Source of the DNA: Pseudomonadota bacterium
Lineage (GTDB): Bacteria; Myxococcota; Polyangia; Polyangiales; Polyangiaceae
Assembly (NCBI GenBank): GCA_023419055.1
Contig: JAEZYO010000415.1
Coordinates: forward strand, 15,255-79,254
DNA: 64,000 bases
Direction of reading: 5' to 3'
Shown: positions 15,501 to 26,700 of the stretch, piece by piece
Position numbering within the stretch: position 1 is the first letter of the stretch
How the letters are laid out: the number at the start of each line of letters is the position of its first letter
Notes under the pieces: generated by a model
Databases searched by the model: none
What the model saw: only the letters and a program-made list of their open reading frames with translations
What the model was told of the DNA's origin: nothing
Made by a program: the position numbers and the translations under genes

Positions 15501-17671
15501 CGGCCCTGCTCGACCCAGTTCTCGTCGAAGGTTCCCGCGAGCACCTTCTCGAGGCGGCCGGTGGCATCGTACGAGTAGAACTCGGTCTCGAGCCCCTCCC
15601 GCTTCGACGCACCGATGAATCCGCCGTAGCTGTCCGTACGCGCGACGACCATCGTTCCGTAGGACTTGTCGCTGATCCGGTTGCCGTTCGCGTCGTACGC
15701 GAGGAGGTGTGCCCCGCTCTCCTTGGTGAGGATCTGCTCGATGGGCGCGGTGCCGAGCGCCTTTGCCCCGTCGACCAGGATCTGCCGGTTCATCGAGTCG
15801 AACGCGTAGTACAGGGTCTCGTTGTGGATCACCGCCGGGATGATCGTCACCCCGCCGTAGATGTCGGTGACCGTCTTCTGCTCCGTCTCGATGAAGGACG
15901 AGACCTGCTTCGTCCGGTTCCCGACCTTGTCGTACTCGTACTGGATCGAGAGGTCCCGGATCGGCGACGTCACCTTCTTGAGTCGGCCCAGCCAGTCGTA
16001 CAGGAGCGTCTGGTCCTGCACCGTCTCCTGGCCGGCCGCGTTCTGATCGACCTGGACCTCCTTCACGCGACGCCCGGCCTCGTCGTACGTGTACGTCGCC
16101 TTCTGCCCCTGGTCCGTGTCGAGGGGATGGTGTTGCTCCGAGAGGTCCTGGATCTGGACGAGCTGGCCCGCGCCGTCGTAGGCGTACCGGAGGTCCTGCC
16201 CGCCCAGGCCGACGTTCGCGCCCTCCGTCCCCGTCTTCTTGATGAGCTGCCGCGCGTGGTCGTACTCGAGCGTCTTCTGAGAGCCGGCGAGGTCGACCTG
16301 GGTCTTGAGGAGGCCGTTCCAGAGCCCGGAGTCGTAGTACGTCGATCGCGTCACCTCGCCGAGCGGGTTCCGCTCGGCGACGCTACGCCCGAAGAGGTCG
16401 AACGCGGTCTCGCCCTTCACCGCACCGAACAGCTTCGTCTGGATGAGGTTGTCCCTGAGGTCGTAGGCGTACTCGGTCGCCTCGCCGGCGGCGTTCGTCT
16501 CCTTGATCTTCCGTCCCGCCTCGTCGTACTGCGTCGTGGTCTCGAGCCGCTTCTTCTCCCCGGCGCTCAGCACGTAGCTCGAGTTCGACGTGTAGACCAT
16601 CACCTCGGGGCTCTTCACCTTGGTGTTCCGGCCCAGCCGGTCGTACTCGTAGTCGGTCAGGTTCCGGAGCGCGTCCGAGGCCTGGACCTTGTTCCCGAAC
16701 GCGTCGTACGCGTAGGTCACCTCGCCGACGCGGCCCCCGTAGATGTCGAGCCCCGCGTCGGCGTGGATCTCCCGGACGAGCTGCCCGGCCGCGTCCCAGA
16801 CCTGGCCGTTCACGTTCCCGTTCGCGTCCTTCACCGCGATCTGCCGGCCGCCCTGGTCGTAGTAGATGTACGTCGTCGGAGCGTCTGCGAGCGGGTTCCC
16901 GGCCGCATCGGTGTTCTGTGCGGAGTAGTTCGGCTGGATCTGCCGCGTGAGCTGGTTCGCGAAGTTGTACTTGAACTCCGTGTAGAACCGGTTCACCGCG
17001 TCCGAACGCGTCGGAGCGCTCTGCCGCGTGACGTTCCCCCAGCGGTCGTACTCCTTCCACACCGCAGACCGGTACGTCTCACCACCGCTCGTCCGGAGCG
17101 GCTGCGTCTCCTTCTTCACCCGACCGAGCAGATCTCGCTCGAAGTCCACCCTGCGGATACGGGCGTACTTCGCATCGCCCGTCCCCACATCCGCATCCTG
17201 CGCCTTCGCGTAGCTCGACGAGGAGAGGTCCTCGCCCTTGTCCGTCGCACTCCCCAGGCTCCCCGCGCTCGAGAGCTGCACGGTCTGGTTGCCGAGCAGA
17301 TCGTAGATCTGGATCTTCGTCTGCCCGTCCTCGGAGTTCGTCCGCCACACCCGGCCCGCCGCGTCGTACTCGTAGGTCTCCTGGTAGGCGGCCGTCTGGC
17401 CAAGGAGATACGTCCCGCGCTTCGTCGCCTCGCCGAACGCGTTGTAGACCGTCTCGACCACCGAGGTCCCGGCGGTCGCATTGTCGGTCGAGAACTCCGC
17501 ATTCGTCCCCGGCGTCAGGATCTTCGTCTGCCGCCCGAGGGCGTCGTACCGGAAGACGGTGTACTTCGTCGAGACCGCCCCTCCGAGTGACGTCACCTTC
17601 TGCCACTGCTTCGCGACGTGCCCGGCGGCGTCGTACGAGATGAGCTGCGACACGTTCTTCGTCGCGTCCAC
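12104..17671 (-). CDS. C-terminal part of giant YD-repeat toxin, with LysM and NS_2 nuclease domains, downstream of an in-frame TAG
   Basis: This 1,855-codon open frame is in the same frame as the upstream 3,120-aa part, separated only by a TAG at 17,708-17,710 and 12 further codons. It may start at an internal GTG (17,669-17,671), but no strong ribosome site is seen. Order of parts: YD repeats (to about 14,930); a LysM domain (VVQAGDTFESIAERVYNGDK, about 14,587-14,735); a hydrophobic Gly/Ala-rich pretoxin stretch (about 13,990-14,480); two 14-residue PPGDAYYEP repeats; a Pro/Arg/Asp-rich linker; and the nuclease tip. The usual RHS core-ending motif (DPxGL type) is not visible. If the stop is real and not read through, this half, including the toxin, would be made only by internal initiation or not at all. 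Confidence 0.8.
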   Translation of the reverse strand: MDATKNVSQLISYDAAGHVAKQWQKVTSLGGAVSTKYTVFRYDALGRQTKILTPGTNAEFSTDNATAGTSVVETVYNAFGEATKRGTYLLGQTAAYQETYEYDAAGRVWRTNSEDGQTKIQIYDLLGNQTVQLSSAGSLGSATDKGEDLSSSSYAKAQDADVGTGDAKYARIRRVDFERDLLGRVKKETQPLRTSGGETYRSAVWKEYDRWGNVTRQSAPTRSDAVNRFYTEFKYNFANQLTRQIQPNYSAQNTDAAGNPLADAPTTYIYYDQGGRQIAVKDANGNVNGQVWDAAGQLVREIHADAGLDIYGGRVGEVTYAYDAFGNKVQASDALRNLTDYEYDRLGRNTKVKSPEVMVYTSNSSYVLSAGEKKRLETTTQYDEAGRKIKETNAAGEATEYAYDLRDNLIQTKLFGAVKGETAFDLFGRSVAERNPLGEVTRSTYYDSGLWNGLLKTQVDLAGSQKTLEYDHARQLIKKTGTEGANVGLGGQDLRYAYDGAGQLVQIQDLSEQHHPLDTDQGQKATYTYDEAGRRVKEVQVDQNAAGQETVQDQTLLYDWLGRLKKVTSPIRDLSIQYEYDKVGNRTKQVSSFIETEQKTVTDIYGGVTIIPAVIHNETLYYAFDSMNRQILVDGAKALGTAPIEQILTKESGAHLLAYDANGNRISDKSYGTMVVARTDSYGGFIGASKREGLETEFYSYDATGRLEKVLAGTFDENWVEQGRAQALLLDTRQYDAASRLLKMGANFDIPKAYMSAIAANDPNANGLYTRVSWYDKGLVQGQKTYKSDGTDDGKYDSETVYTYKKIVDVPDYYGGQIVGYHKGFGDAVYGYDAAGNVLGYTSRRAGQSETYYETLSFAKFDSYKEGVTQGVRADNVNHPGTMTNKYDANGYLIGLDDSTKNQFDRTFANDAAGRVIRKIQQGRVLWQPIANGNALAIYGEGTDPNKPTNNEGDPNYKKQNDFNLGFSAITANYPSAAIGQYVVQAGDTFESIAERVYNGDKAGAADIARANPVTAKGKALTTGLIINLPTRLAGSTNNASTFKPYDPSKVIGDTSPNVPQPSPKSCGIIGTIIIAVIVTIATVYTAGAAAIAMTSGVSFSTASFGTVMSMGAAALAGGGGAVGFAAAGIGAFVGGSLGELMNAGVTGKFSMNSVLSNVVSTWASMGVGSVVNTGNLKGIAKLAVNAAKSSVTNALTQGATLALGISEEKGFDWMGVAGAATGSAVGSLAGEALGVVGKNPLKDFGWSRKLLNGTLAGLASGVTVTAMRGGKVEVWRAMADSFGNALGNTFVEGLSGTGTAGPPGDAYYEPVSSEGPPGDAYYEPMSSASPPSDAGSESSSEIAPPVSQSANLPSQTLASFLGDTSRGVLPGGAGTTSATGILLGRIEAGDGSFIGALRRMNLSDDQIYAAVGQMKAAGKDPNVVRVGDEFSVDVLDLGRVGEGRQNVSDNSWRKRERELERWSKDASADVAALPDDRARTPWRSPVRADVVKPFEPGSPEHILSIRSVVVESGWNPKKSLTSEAITKMTDGLVELGMQVRPGARGHLEDALYMSLFGISQDVNLHLSGKLNMDNWLENSALSARIAWGAIGAEAVAAMGPQDSMEAGAMVNLGPRGPRRGVGPGPDVDGSQGDGDSGPSFRPRRQPDADDAGGSPTPRRRQGVDNDSEESGDAPGVGRSRRVPKRFTNVDAFNRAANKAEPNASYSYDGYTWETDGRGRVKSAEGPVKLKAIDGRKGTDGVGTQQIGKGPDAQPGDVGFHLVGDQFGGPTNRLNVVPGNGVPANGLKNLNQGKYARWESRVKNLAQNPGNTVDVRVEPVYNRANLTARPDAFKASYRVNGGGWVTEVFRNRPGG
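13688..13768 (-). repeat. 42-bp tandem repeat encoding PPGDAYYEP units
   Basis: Two copies of a 42-bp unit, starting near 13,688 and 13,730; a 30-base core is identical in both (13,697-13,726 and 13,739-13,768). A third, shorter PPSDAG echo follows in the protein. It lies between the pretoxin region and the toxin linker. Confidence 0.85.
14587..14735 (-). other. LysM domain within the YD-repeat toxin
   Basis: GQYVVQAGDTFESIAERVYN, then a second helix rich in Ala/Asp, then NPVTAKGKALTTGLIINLP. This is the LysM pattern (opening V-x-x-GDT-x-x-S-I-A, closing I-x-LP). LysM binds peptidoglycan or chitin. It follows the last YD repeats and precedes the hydrophobic pretoxin stretch. Confidence 0.85.
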
Positions 17672-17707
17672 CGCCTGCGTCGTCTGGGTGGCGTGCCCGG
17701 CCAGGTC

Positions 17708-17710
17708 CTA
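17708..17710 (-). other. In-frame TAG interrupting the giant YD-repeat gene at a tyrosine position
   Basis: Reading across the stop gives RLKVTQ-stop-DLAGHATQTTQ. Everywhere else in the protein the aspartate of this repeat is preceded by tyrosine (occasionally phenylalanine), so the TAG most simply derives from TAC or TAT by one base change. The frame is open for 3,120 codons before it and 1,867 codons after it. Confidence 0.9.
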
Positions 17711-20700
17711 CTGCGTGACCTTCAGCCGGTCGGCGGCGTTGTCTGAGACCACCGTCGGCTTCACGCCCGACTGCGTCACCCCCTGCTCCACCACGCTCGT
17801 CGCGGTCTTCGCGTACTCCCGCATCGAGATCACGTTCCCGTGCGCGTCGCGTCCGAACACCACGAGCGGGACGAGCGTGCTCCCGTCGACCGTGCTCGTC
17901 CGTCCCGGCGCCGCCACCGCCAAGGTCCGGCCCAGGACGTCGTAGTACGTGTACGTGCTTGCGTTGAGTGGATCGGTCGTCCGCGTCAGGTTCCCGACCG
18001 CGTCGTACCCGTAGGTCGTCGTGAGCGAGCTCCGCGTCGTCGCTCCGCCGTCCGGCGCGGTGCTGTACTCGACGCCCACCTCCGTGGTCTCGCCCACCCG
18101 GGCCGCGCCGACCGTCTCGCTCACCTTCTGGTTGAGCCGGTCGTAGGCGTATGCCATCGCGCGGTCGTCCAGCGACGTGGTCGGCGTCGCCGGCGTGTAC
18201 GTCGTCTTCCCGTTCACCGTCGTCCCGGTGAGCGCCTTCGCGTACTGCGTCTCCTTCACGAGGTTCCCGACCGCGTCGAACTCCCGCCGCGTCACGTAGC
18301 CGAGCGCGTCGATCACCATCGTCTCGCGCCCGAGCGCGTCGAAGACGCGTGTCGTCGTCGCCCAGAGCTGCGGAGCCGCAACCGTTCCACGCGCGAGCTG
18401 GTGCACCTTCACCGTCTGCCCGAACGCGTCGTACTCCGTCACCGTCTGCCCCTGCGACTCGTACCCGACCCCGCCCAGCCCGTCGTTCACCCATCCCTTG
18501 GGCTGCGTGACCGTCGTCGCCCGGCCCAGCGCGTCGTACTTCGTCTCGATCGTCCGGTTCTTCGCAGTGGCGTCTGCCGCAGCGGTGGCAGCCGCGCTGT
18601 CCATCGTCGCCAGCGTCGGCGGCGCCGAGGTCGTCGCGGTCACCTGCAGCTTCTCGAACCGCGTGAGCTTCTCGGCGTCCCCGAACGCGTTCCGCTCGTG
18701 CTTCGTCACGTACTTGAGCGCGTCCACCTCGTACGCGACCCGCCCGGCCGCGTCGTACACCTTGAAGCTCACGTTCCCGGAGACGTCCCTCGCCGCGTAC
18801 GCCTCTCCGAACGCGTTGAAGAACACCTCCGACGTGAGCTGCTGGCTCGTCTCCACCCGCCCGGCGAGCGTCGTCGCTCCGTTCGCCTCGATCGCCGTAT
18901 CCGCCTCCGAGTACACCCCCACCGGCGGGTACTTCGTCAGGACCTGGTGCCCGAGCGCGTCGTACACGTACTCCGTCGTCCGCTCCTGGCCCGCGATCCC
19001 GAACGCCTCCGTCCGGAACCGCACGTTCCCGAGCGCGTCGTACTGCATCTTCGTGATGAGGGCCTTCGAGCCGAGCGACGACGCCTGGAGATCCCCGGTC
19101 GTCGCGTTGACGCTCACCGACAGCACCTCGACGCTCGGCGCCGTCTCCGTGACGAGCCGCCCCAGGGCGTCGTAGTCGTACGTCCAGACCGCGCCCTTCT
19201 TGTTCGTGAACGTCTTCTTGTTCCCGACCGCGTCGTACGTGTAGCTCTCCGTGAACCCGAGCGCGTCCGTCGTGCTCGTGAGCCGCCCCGCCGCGTCGTA
19301 GACGTTCGTCGTCTTCTGGTCCTTCGCCGCGTTCGCGACCGCCGCGACCTTGGGCTCGATCACGGCCACGTCCGAGGCCGTCGTCAGGCCCGTGATCTTC
19401 GCCGCGTACTTCGTCGTCTCCTTCGCCCGTCCGGCGAAGTCGTACACGTTCTTCGTCGCGTACCCGAGCGCGTCCACCGTGTACACGCAACGTCCGCCTG
19501 CGTCGTATGCGTGGATCGTCGTCCGATCGTTCGCGCTCGGGGTGGGCGTCGTCCCGCTCCCGGTGACCGGCGTCGCGTAGGCGATCGTCGCCTTCACCTT
19601 CCCGAACGCGTCGTACCGCGTCTCGACCACGTCCCCGAGCGCGTCGATCGCGTACACCTGCCGGTTGAGCAGGTCGTACGTCGTCCGCGTGATGCGATCG
19701 TTCTGTGCATCGGCCGCGGGCAGCGTGAACGTCGGGCTCGTCGCCGCCGTCGGCCGCGCGATCCGCGTCGCGAACGCCGTCACCTTCGAGGCGTTCCCGT
19801 AGGCGTCGTACTCCTGCTTCGTCGCCGCACCCAGCGCATCCACGGACGCGGTGAGCCGTCCGGCCCGGTCGTACGCCTGGAGCGTCACCCGATCGTCGCC
19901 CGAGCTCGTGACCGTGCTCGGCTCAGCCGTCGTCGCGATCCGGATCGCGTACGCCGCACGCTTCACCACGTTCCCGAGGGCGTCGTACCAGACCCTCGTC
20001 ACCCCACCGAGCGCGTCGAGCGTGTACTCCTGCCGGCCCGCCGCGTCGTAGCGGTACTGCGTCTTCGCGCCGACCTTGTTCGTCAGCGAGAGCCGGTTCC
20101 CGGCAGCGTCGTACGTGTAGCTCTCGGTGCCATTGAGCGCGTCCTTCACCGAGACGAGCCGGCCGAGCACGTCGTACGTGTACGTCGTGACCGCGTTGTT
20201 CCGATCGGTCGCCGTGAGCTTGTTCCCGACCGCGTCGTACGTGGAGCTCTCCGACTTCCCGAGCGCGTCCGTCGTCCCCACCACCCGACCGGCGGCGTCG
20301 TACGTCGTCGTCTCGGTCGCGCCCACCGGGTTCGTCGCCACCGCCGAGGCGATCGTCGCCGCGCTCGCCCCGATCGCGAGCCCGCTCACCGCATTCGCGT
20401 ACTGTGTCGTCGTGAGGACCCGGCCCGCGAAGTCGTACGTGCTCTTGGTCACGTACCCGAGCGCGTCCACCGTGTAGACACGGCGCCCGTCCGCGTCGTA
20501 GGCGAGGACCGTCGTCCGGTCCGTCCCGCCGAGACTTCCGGCGTACGCGATCGTCCCCGTCACGTGCCCGAAGACGTCGTACCGCGTCTCGACGCGGTTC
20601 CCGAGCGCGTCGGTCGTCATCGTCCGGCGGTTCAGCGCATCGTAGGCGAACCCGGTCACCTGCTTCGCGCCGCTCGTCACCGTGGACGTGATGTTCGCGA

Positions 20701-23700
20701 TGATCGCCGCCGGATCACTGCTTGTCCCCGGCGTCGCAACGTTCGTCCCGTACGCGATCTGCTGCGACACGTTCCCGTACGCGTCGTACTCCTGCTTGGT
20801 CGCCCGGCCGACCGTGTCGACCGAGTACACCTGCCGACCGGCCCGGTCGAAGCTCGAGACGGACACGCGATCGTTCGCGTTCGCGACCACGCTGCTCGGG
20901 GCCGCGGTCGCCCCGATCGTCGTCAGGTACGCCACCTGCTTCGTGACGTTCCCGAGCGTGTCGTAGACCGTCTGCGTCACCGCGCCGAGCGGATCGACCG
21001 TGTACGTCTGCCGCCCCGCCGCGTCGTAGGCGTACCGCGCCTTCTTGCCGAGCTTGTTCGTGTACGAGACCTTGTTCCCGAGCGCGTCGTACTCGTAGCT
21101 CTCGGTGCCATCGAGCGCGTCCTTCACCGAGACGAGCCGGCTCGCCGCGTCGTACGTGTAGCCCGTGGCCACAACGTTGTTCCGATCGGTGACGGAGAGC
21201 TTCCGCCCCACGCCGTCGTACGCGTACGCCTCGGTCTTCCCGAGCGCGTCCGTCGCCCCCAAGACGTGGCCGGCCGCGTCGTACGTCGTCTTCCCGGTCG
21301 CGCCGACCGGGTTCGTGGCCACCGCGGACGCGATCGTCGCCGCGCTCGCTCCGATCGCGAGCCCGGAGACCGGGTTCGTGTACTGCGTCGCGAGCGACAC
21401 CCGACCCGCGCCGTCGTACTCCGTCTTCGCGACGTAGCCGAGCGCGGAGACCGTGTAGACCCGCCGGTTCGCGGCGTCATACGCGGCCAGCGTCACCCGA
21501 TCGTTCGTCCCCGCCGTGAGCACCGCCAGGACCTGCGCGGGCGTCGCCGTCGAGGAGAGGGCCGCCAGGTTCGCCGCCGTGATGGCCTGCGCGTACGCCT
21601 TCGTCGCGATGACGTTCCCGGCCGCGTCGTACTTCGTCTCGACCACCCCACCCAAGGTGTCGATCCCGTACACCGCCCGGTTCGCCGCGTCGTACGCCGT
21701 CCGCGTGACGTGCTTCTCGCCGCTCGTCACCGCCGTCGTGATGCTCGCGACGAGCCCCGCGGGATCCGTCGCCGCCGTCGGCGCCGCGATCGTGACCGCG
21801 TACGCGATCTGCTGCGTCACGTTCCCGTTCTTGTCGTAGACGCTCTGCGTGACCCGCCCGAGCGTGTCCACCTGGTGCGTGAGCCGGCCCCCCTTGTCGT
21901 AGGCAGAGAGCGTCACCCGATCGCTTGCGCTCGAGGTGACAGCGCTCGGCGCCGTGGCGGACGAGACTGCCGTCGCGTACTGCACCTCCTTCACCACCCG
22001 GCCATCCGCGTCGTACACCCGCTGCGTCACCGCACCGGTCCCGTCCGCTGCGTACGTGAGCCGCCCCGCCTTGTCGTACACGTTCCGGACGTGCTGGTCC
22101 TTCGCCCCGTTGGCGACGAGCGCCACCGCCGCCGCGAGCGCAGAGGACGTCGCCGCGGTGCTCGTCGGCACCGCCGTCGCGTACGCCACCCGATCGATGA
22201 CGTTCCCGTTGTTGTCGTACTGCTGCCGGACCACCGCCCCGACGCCGTCGATCGTGTAGACCGCCCGGTTGAACGCGTCGTACACCGTCCGGACCCGGAC
22301 ATCCTTCGCCGCGTCGGCCACGACCGCCGGTGCCGTCCCCGGCGTCCAGCTCGCGAGATTGATCTTGTTCGTGTACGTCACCTGCTCGGTGACGTTCCCG
22401 TTCTTGTCGTACGTGTACTTCGTGACGCCCCCGACCCCATCCACCGCGTACGTCGCACGCCCGTCCTTGTCGTAGACCCGGTACGAGACGACGTTCGGAT
22501 AGCCCGTGTCCGCGGCCAGGAGCTTCGCCTCGACCTGCGCGGCCGTGACCTTCGTCCCGAGCCCGGTGAGGTCGATCGCCTTCCCGTAGACGATCGTCTT
22601 CGTCACCCGGCCTTCGGCGTCGTACTCGTTCTTCTGCACCCCGCCCGCGGCGTCGACCGTGTACACGAGCCGGTTCAGGGCGTCGTACACGTACCGTGTC
22701 ACGTTCCCGCGCGGATCCGTCTTCGCCACCGCGTTCCCGACCGCGTCGTACTCGTACGTCTCCGTGAGCGCGAGCCCCGTCGGATCGACGATCGTCTGCG
22801 TCCGCCGATCGAGCCTGTCATAGACGTACTGCGTGACCGTTCCGCCCGGCGACTGCACCGTCAAGGTCCGGCTCGCGAGGTCGTACGTGTAGACCGTCTC
22901 GAGGTTCAAGCCCGCCGGATCGACGATCCGCTTCTCCACCTCGCCCTTCGCGTTGTACTGCGTCGTCGTCACGATCCCCGCGGGATCGGTGACTTTGATC
23001 TCCCGGCCCTTCGCGTCGTACTCGTACGCGGTGATGAGGTTCAGACCGCCGGGATCCACGATCCGCTGGAGCACGCGGCTCGCGGCGTCGTACGTGTACC
23101 GCGCGCTCACCGTCCCGTTCGCGTCTTTCGTCTCGTAGACCCGCCCGGCCCGGTCGTACGTCGTCTCGCCCTGCACGACGCCTGCCTTCGTCACCTTCGT
23201 CTGCGCGCCGTTCGCGTCGTACTGGTACGACGTGACGATGCCGTTCCCGTCCGTCACGGTCAGCGTCTGCCCGTGCCGGTTGTGCACCGTCGTCACCGTC
23301 ACGTTCTCCGGCGTCGTGACGGTCACCGACCGCGTGGCCGTGTTGTACGCGTACGTCGTCGTGTTCCCGAGCGCATCCCTCTCCGTGAGGACCCGCCCGA
23401 ACGCGTCGTAGGTCGTGTATCTGTTGGCATTGAGCGGATCGGTCTTCCGCACCACGCGCCCGAGCCGGTCGTACGCAGCCTGGCTCGACGCCCCGACCCC
23501 GTTCACGCTCGAGATCACCCGACCGAACGCGTCGTACACGTTCGAGTGGCTCGCGTTCACGCCGCCCACGTCATCCACGCCGCTCGTCTCGAGTCCGCGC
23601 CGGTCGTAGACCTTCGTGCTCGTGGCGAAGATCGAGCTCGTGAGCTTCCGCTGGGCGCTCACCACTGCCCCGAACGCATCGTACGTGTTGACGCTCCCAC

Positions 23701-26700
23701 CGCCTCGCACGTCCGTCGTCGAGGCGACGAGCCCACGTGCGTCGTACGCGAGGTTCACCGTCTCGTTCTGCGAGCTCGCCGCCGCCTTCGCCGCCGCAAG
23801 CGCCGTCACCGCCGCCGCGTTCGCGGTCCCCGACAGCACCCCGCCCACGAGCGCCGCCGTCGTCGCCGTGGAGAGCCGCGTCGCGTACCGGTTCGTCCCT
23901 GTGAGGTGCCCGAGCGCGTCGTAGCTCGTCTCCGCCACCTCGCCGAGCGCGTTCACCGTGAAGCGCACGCGGCTCGCGTCGTCGTAGAAGTAGACCGTCC
24001 GGTTCCCGTTCTGATCCGTCGAGGAGACCTTCCGCCCCGCCGCGTCGTAAGCGTGCTTCACCGCGTACTGCGCCCAGATCGAGTCGATCTCCGCCTGCGT
24101 CGAGCTGCCCGTGATCTTCGAGGCCCCCTCCGCCGACAGCTCCGCCACGACGCGCCCCTGCACGTCGTACTTCACGAGCCCGACCCGCACCTCGCTCGTC
24201 CCGAGCGCCGCCGTCGTCCGGACCACCCGGCCCATGACGTCGTACGCGTACTCGGTGACCGTCCCCTCCGCGTTCGTCGAGGTCGCGACCCGCCCGAGCG
24301 CGTCATAGGTCGTCTGCGAGACCTGGTCCTCGGCGTTCGCCGCCGGGCGCAAGGTGGCGAGCGTCGCGCTCGCGTTCACCGTCCCCGCCGCCTTGTTCCC
24401 GTACCGGCTCTCCCTCGTCACCTTCCCGTTCGCGTCGTAGACGTACTCCGTGAGGTAACCCTCACCGTCCACCTCGGCGACCTTCTGCCCCTTCGCGTCG
24501 TAGTAGACCCACGCGGTGATGTCGTCCGCGCTCGCCGTCGGGATGAGCCCCGCGAGGCTTCCCGACGACCGCGCCGTCGCCACCGCCGCCGCGATGCTCG
24601 CCGCGTTCGTGAAGCCCGGCACCTTGGCCGCGTACCGGACCGTCTGCACGAGTCGGCCGTTCGCGTCGTACCGGAGCTCCGTGAGGTATCCCTCGCCATC
24701 GATCGTCGCCCGGACGAGCCCGTCCCGGTCGTAGATCGTCGTCGCGGCGCGGTCGCTCGCGTTCGCGACCGGCGTGATGCTCACGCCCTGCCCGTTCCCG
24801 AGCGCCGCCGTCGAGACCGCCGTCGCGTACTTCACCGTCGCCGTCACCCGCGACGCACCGTCGTACTGCGTCTCGGTCACGTACCCGAGCGCATCGACCT
24901 GGTACTTCACCCGCCCCGCGCCGTCGTAGAGCGTCCACGCCTTCTGGTCGAGCGCATTCGCCGTCGGCCGGATCGAGGAGAGCGCCGGATTGAGCGGGTT
25001 TCCGCTCCCGTCCACGAGCAATGCGAGATTGGCCGCCGTCTTGTACGCGATCGTCTCCGTCACCCGATCGCTCGCGTCGTACACGTACTCGGTGAGCCCG
25101 CCCGTCGCGGACACCTCGCCCACCTTCCGCCCCGCGCCGTCGTAGATGACGAAGCTTCGCCGCCCCGTCGGGTCCTCCGTCATGACGAGCCGGCCCGCGC
25201 CGTCGTACCTGTACGTCGTCGTCCCGAGCGTCGTCCCGAGCGCCGACTCCGCAACGCTCACGAGCCGTCCCGCGTGGTCGTACACCGACACCGTCGAGAG
25301 ACCATTCGCGTACGTGACCGTCGTCTTCCCGTTCGCGTCGTCGTAGAGCGTCACCGTCTGGATGCTGACCGCCCCGTCCGCCGACCGCGCCTCGCTGAAG
25401 TCCACCCGGCCGAGCCCGTCGTACTTCATCTGCGTCACGCCGCGCCCGTCCGGCGTGATCGTCTGCAGGAGCTCGCCCCGGTGGTTGTACACGTACTGCG
25501 TCGTGCTCTTCCCCGTCGCGACGCCCGCCCCGGTCCCGTCCACGCTCGCGTAGGTCGTGCTCGTCTGGAGCTGCCCGCGGAAGTCGAAGACGTAGTCCGT
25601 CCGCCCGGTCTTCGTCTTGTCCTGCGCCGCGATCCACGCCACGAGCTGCGCCTCCGTCGGCACCGCGCCCACCGCGAGCCCGGAGACGTCGTACGCACCG
25701 CCCGTGTACTCGATCTCCGCGACCCGCTGCCCCTTCACGTCGTACCGGTACTCCGTCACCCGGCCTTCCGCGGAGAGGACGAACCGGGCGAGGTTCTTCC
25801 CGGCCGCGTCGTACACGTACCGCGTCGTGAGCGGCACCGTCTGCCCGCCCGCCGCGTACGCTGTCTCGGTCACGAGCTGGTTCCGCGCGTCGTACGTCTT
25901 CGCGACCGCGTTCCCGAGGTCATCCACCTGCGACGTCTGATTGCCCGCCGCGTCGTACCCGTACGTCACCGACCGGTTCGCGCCGTCGGTGATCTTCGTC
26001 ACGTTCCCGTTCGCGTCGTACGTGTAGCTCTGCTGCGAAACGCCGTTCGGGTTCCCCGCCACGACCCCGAGCTGCACCTTCGTGAGCTGCCCCTTCGCGT
26101 CGTACGTGCAGATCGTCGAGACGCCCAGGGGGTCCGTCACCGTCGTCTTGTTGTTGACCGTGTCATACGCAAACGACGTCACCTTCCCGAGCCCGTCCGT
26201 CACCGTCGCCACCCGGTACGAGCCGGCGACGAGCACGTACGTGAAGACGAGGCTCGTCCCGTCCGTCTGGTCCACCCGCGCGACTCGATTGCTCGTCCCG
26301 TCGTACGCGTACGTCGTCGTGTACGTCTTCGACGCCTCGCCCGGACGGTTCACCGTCACCGAAACGCCCGTGAGCCGGTTTTGCGCGTCGTAGGTGTACG
26401 AAACCTGCGAAAGCACCGTCCCGTCCGAGAGCGTCGTCGAGACCGCCACCAGGTTCCGGCCGTTCGTCCCGCCGTAGGTGTAGTTCACCGACTCGCCGTC
26501 GGCGCTCGTCACCTTGCGGAGAAGATTGTTCGCGTCGTACTCGAACGTGAGCGAGTTCCCGCTCGTGTCCACCATCGACGTGATGAGCCCGACCGTCCCC
26601 GCCTGATACGTCTCCCTCGTCCCCGTCGCTCCGTCCGTCCAGGTGTACGTCCCGTTCGCGTTCCGGACGATCGTGTCCCCCGCCGTCCCGGGCGCCACCG

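Noticed and set aside
13625..17590. A 1,321-codon open frame on the plus strand
   Set aside because: Same reason; antisense to the second half of the YD-repeat gene.
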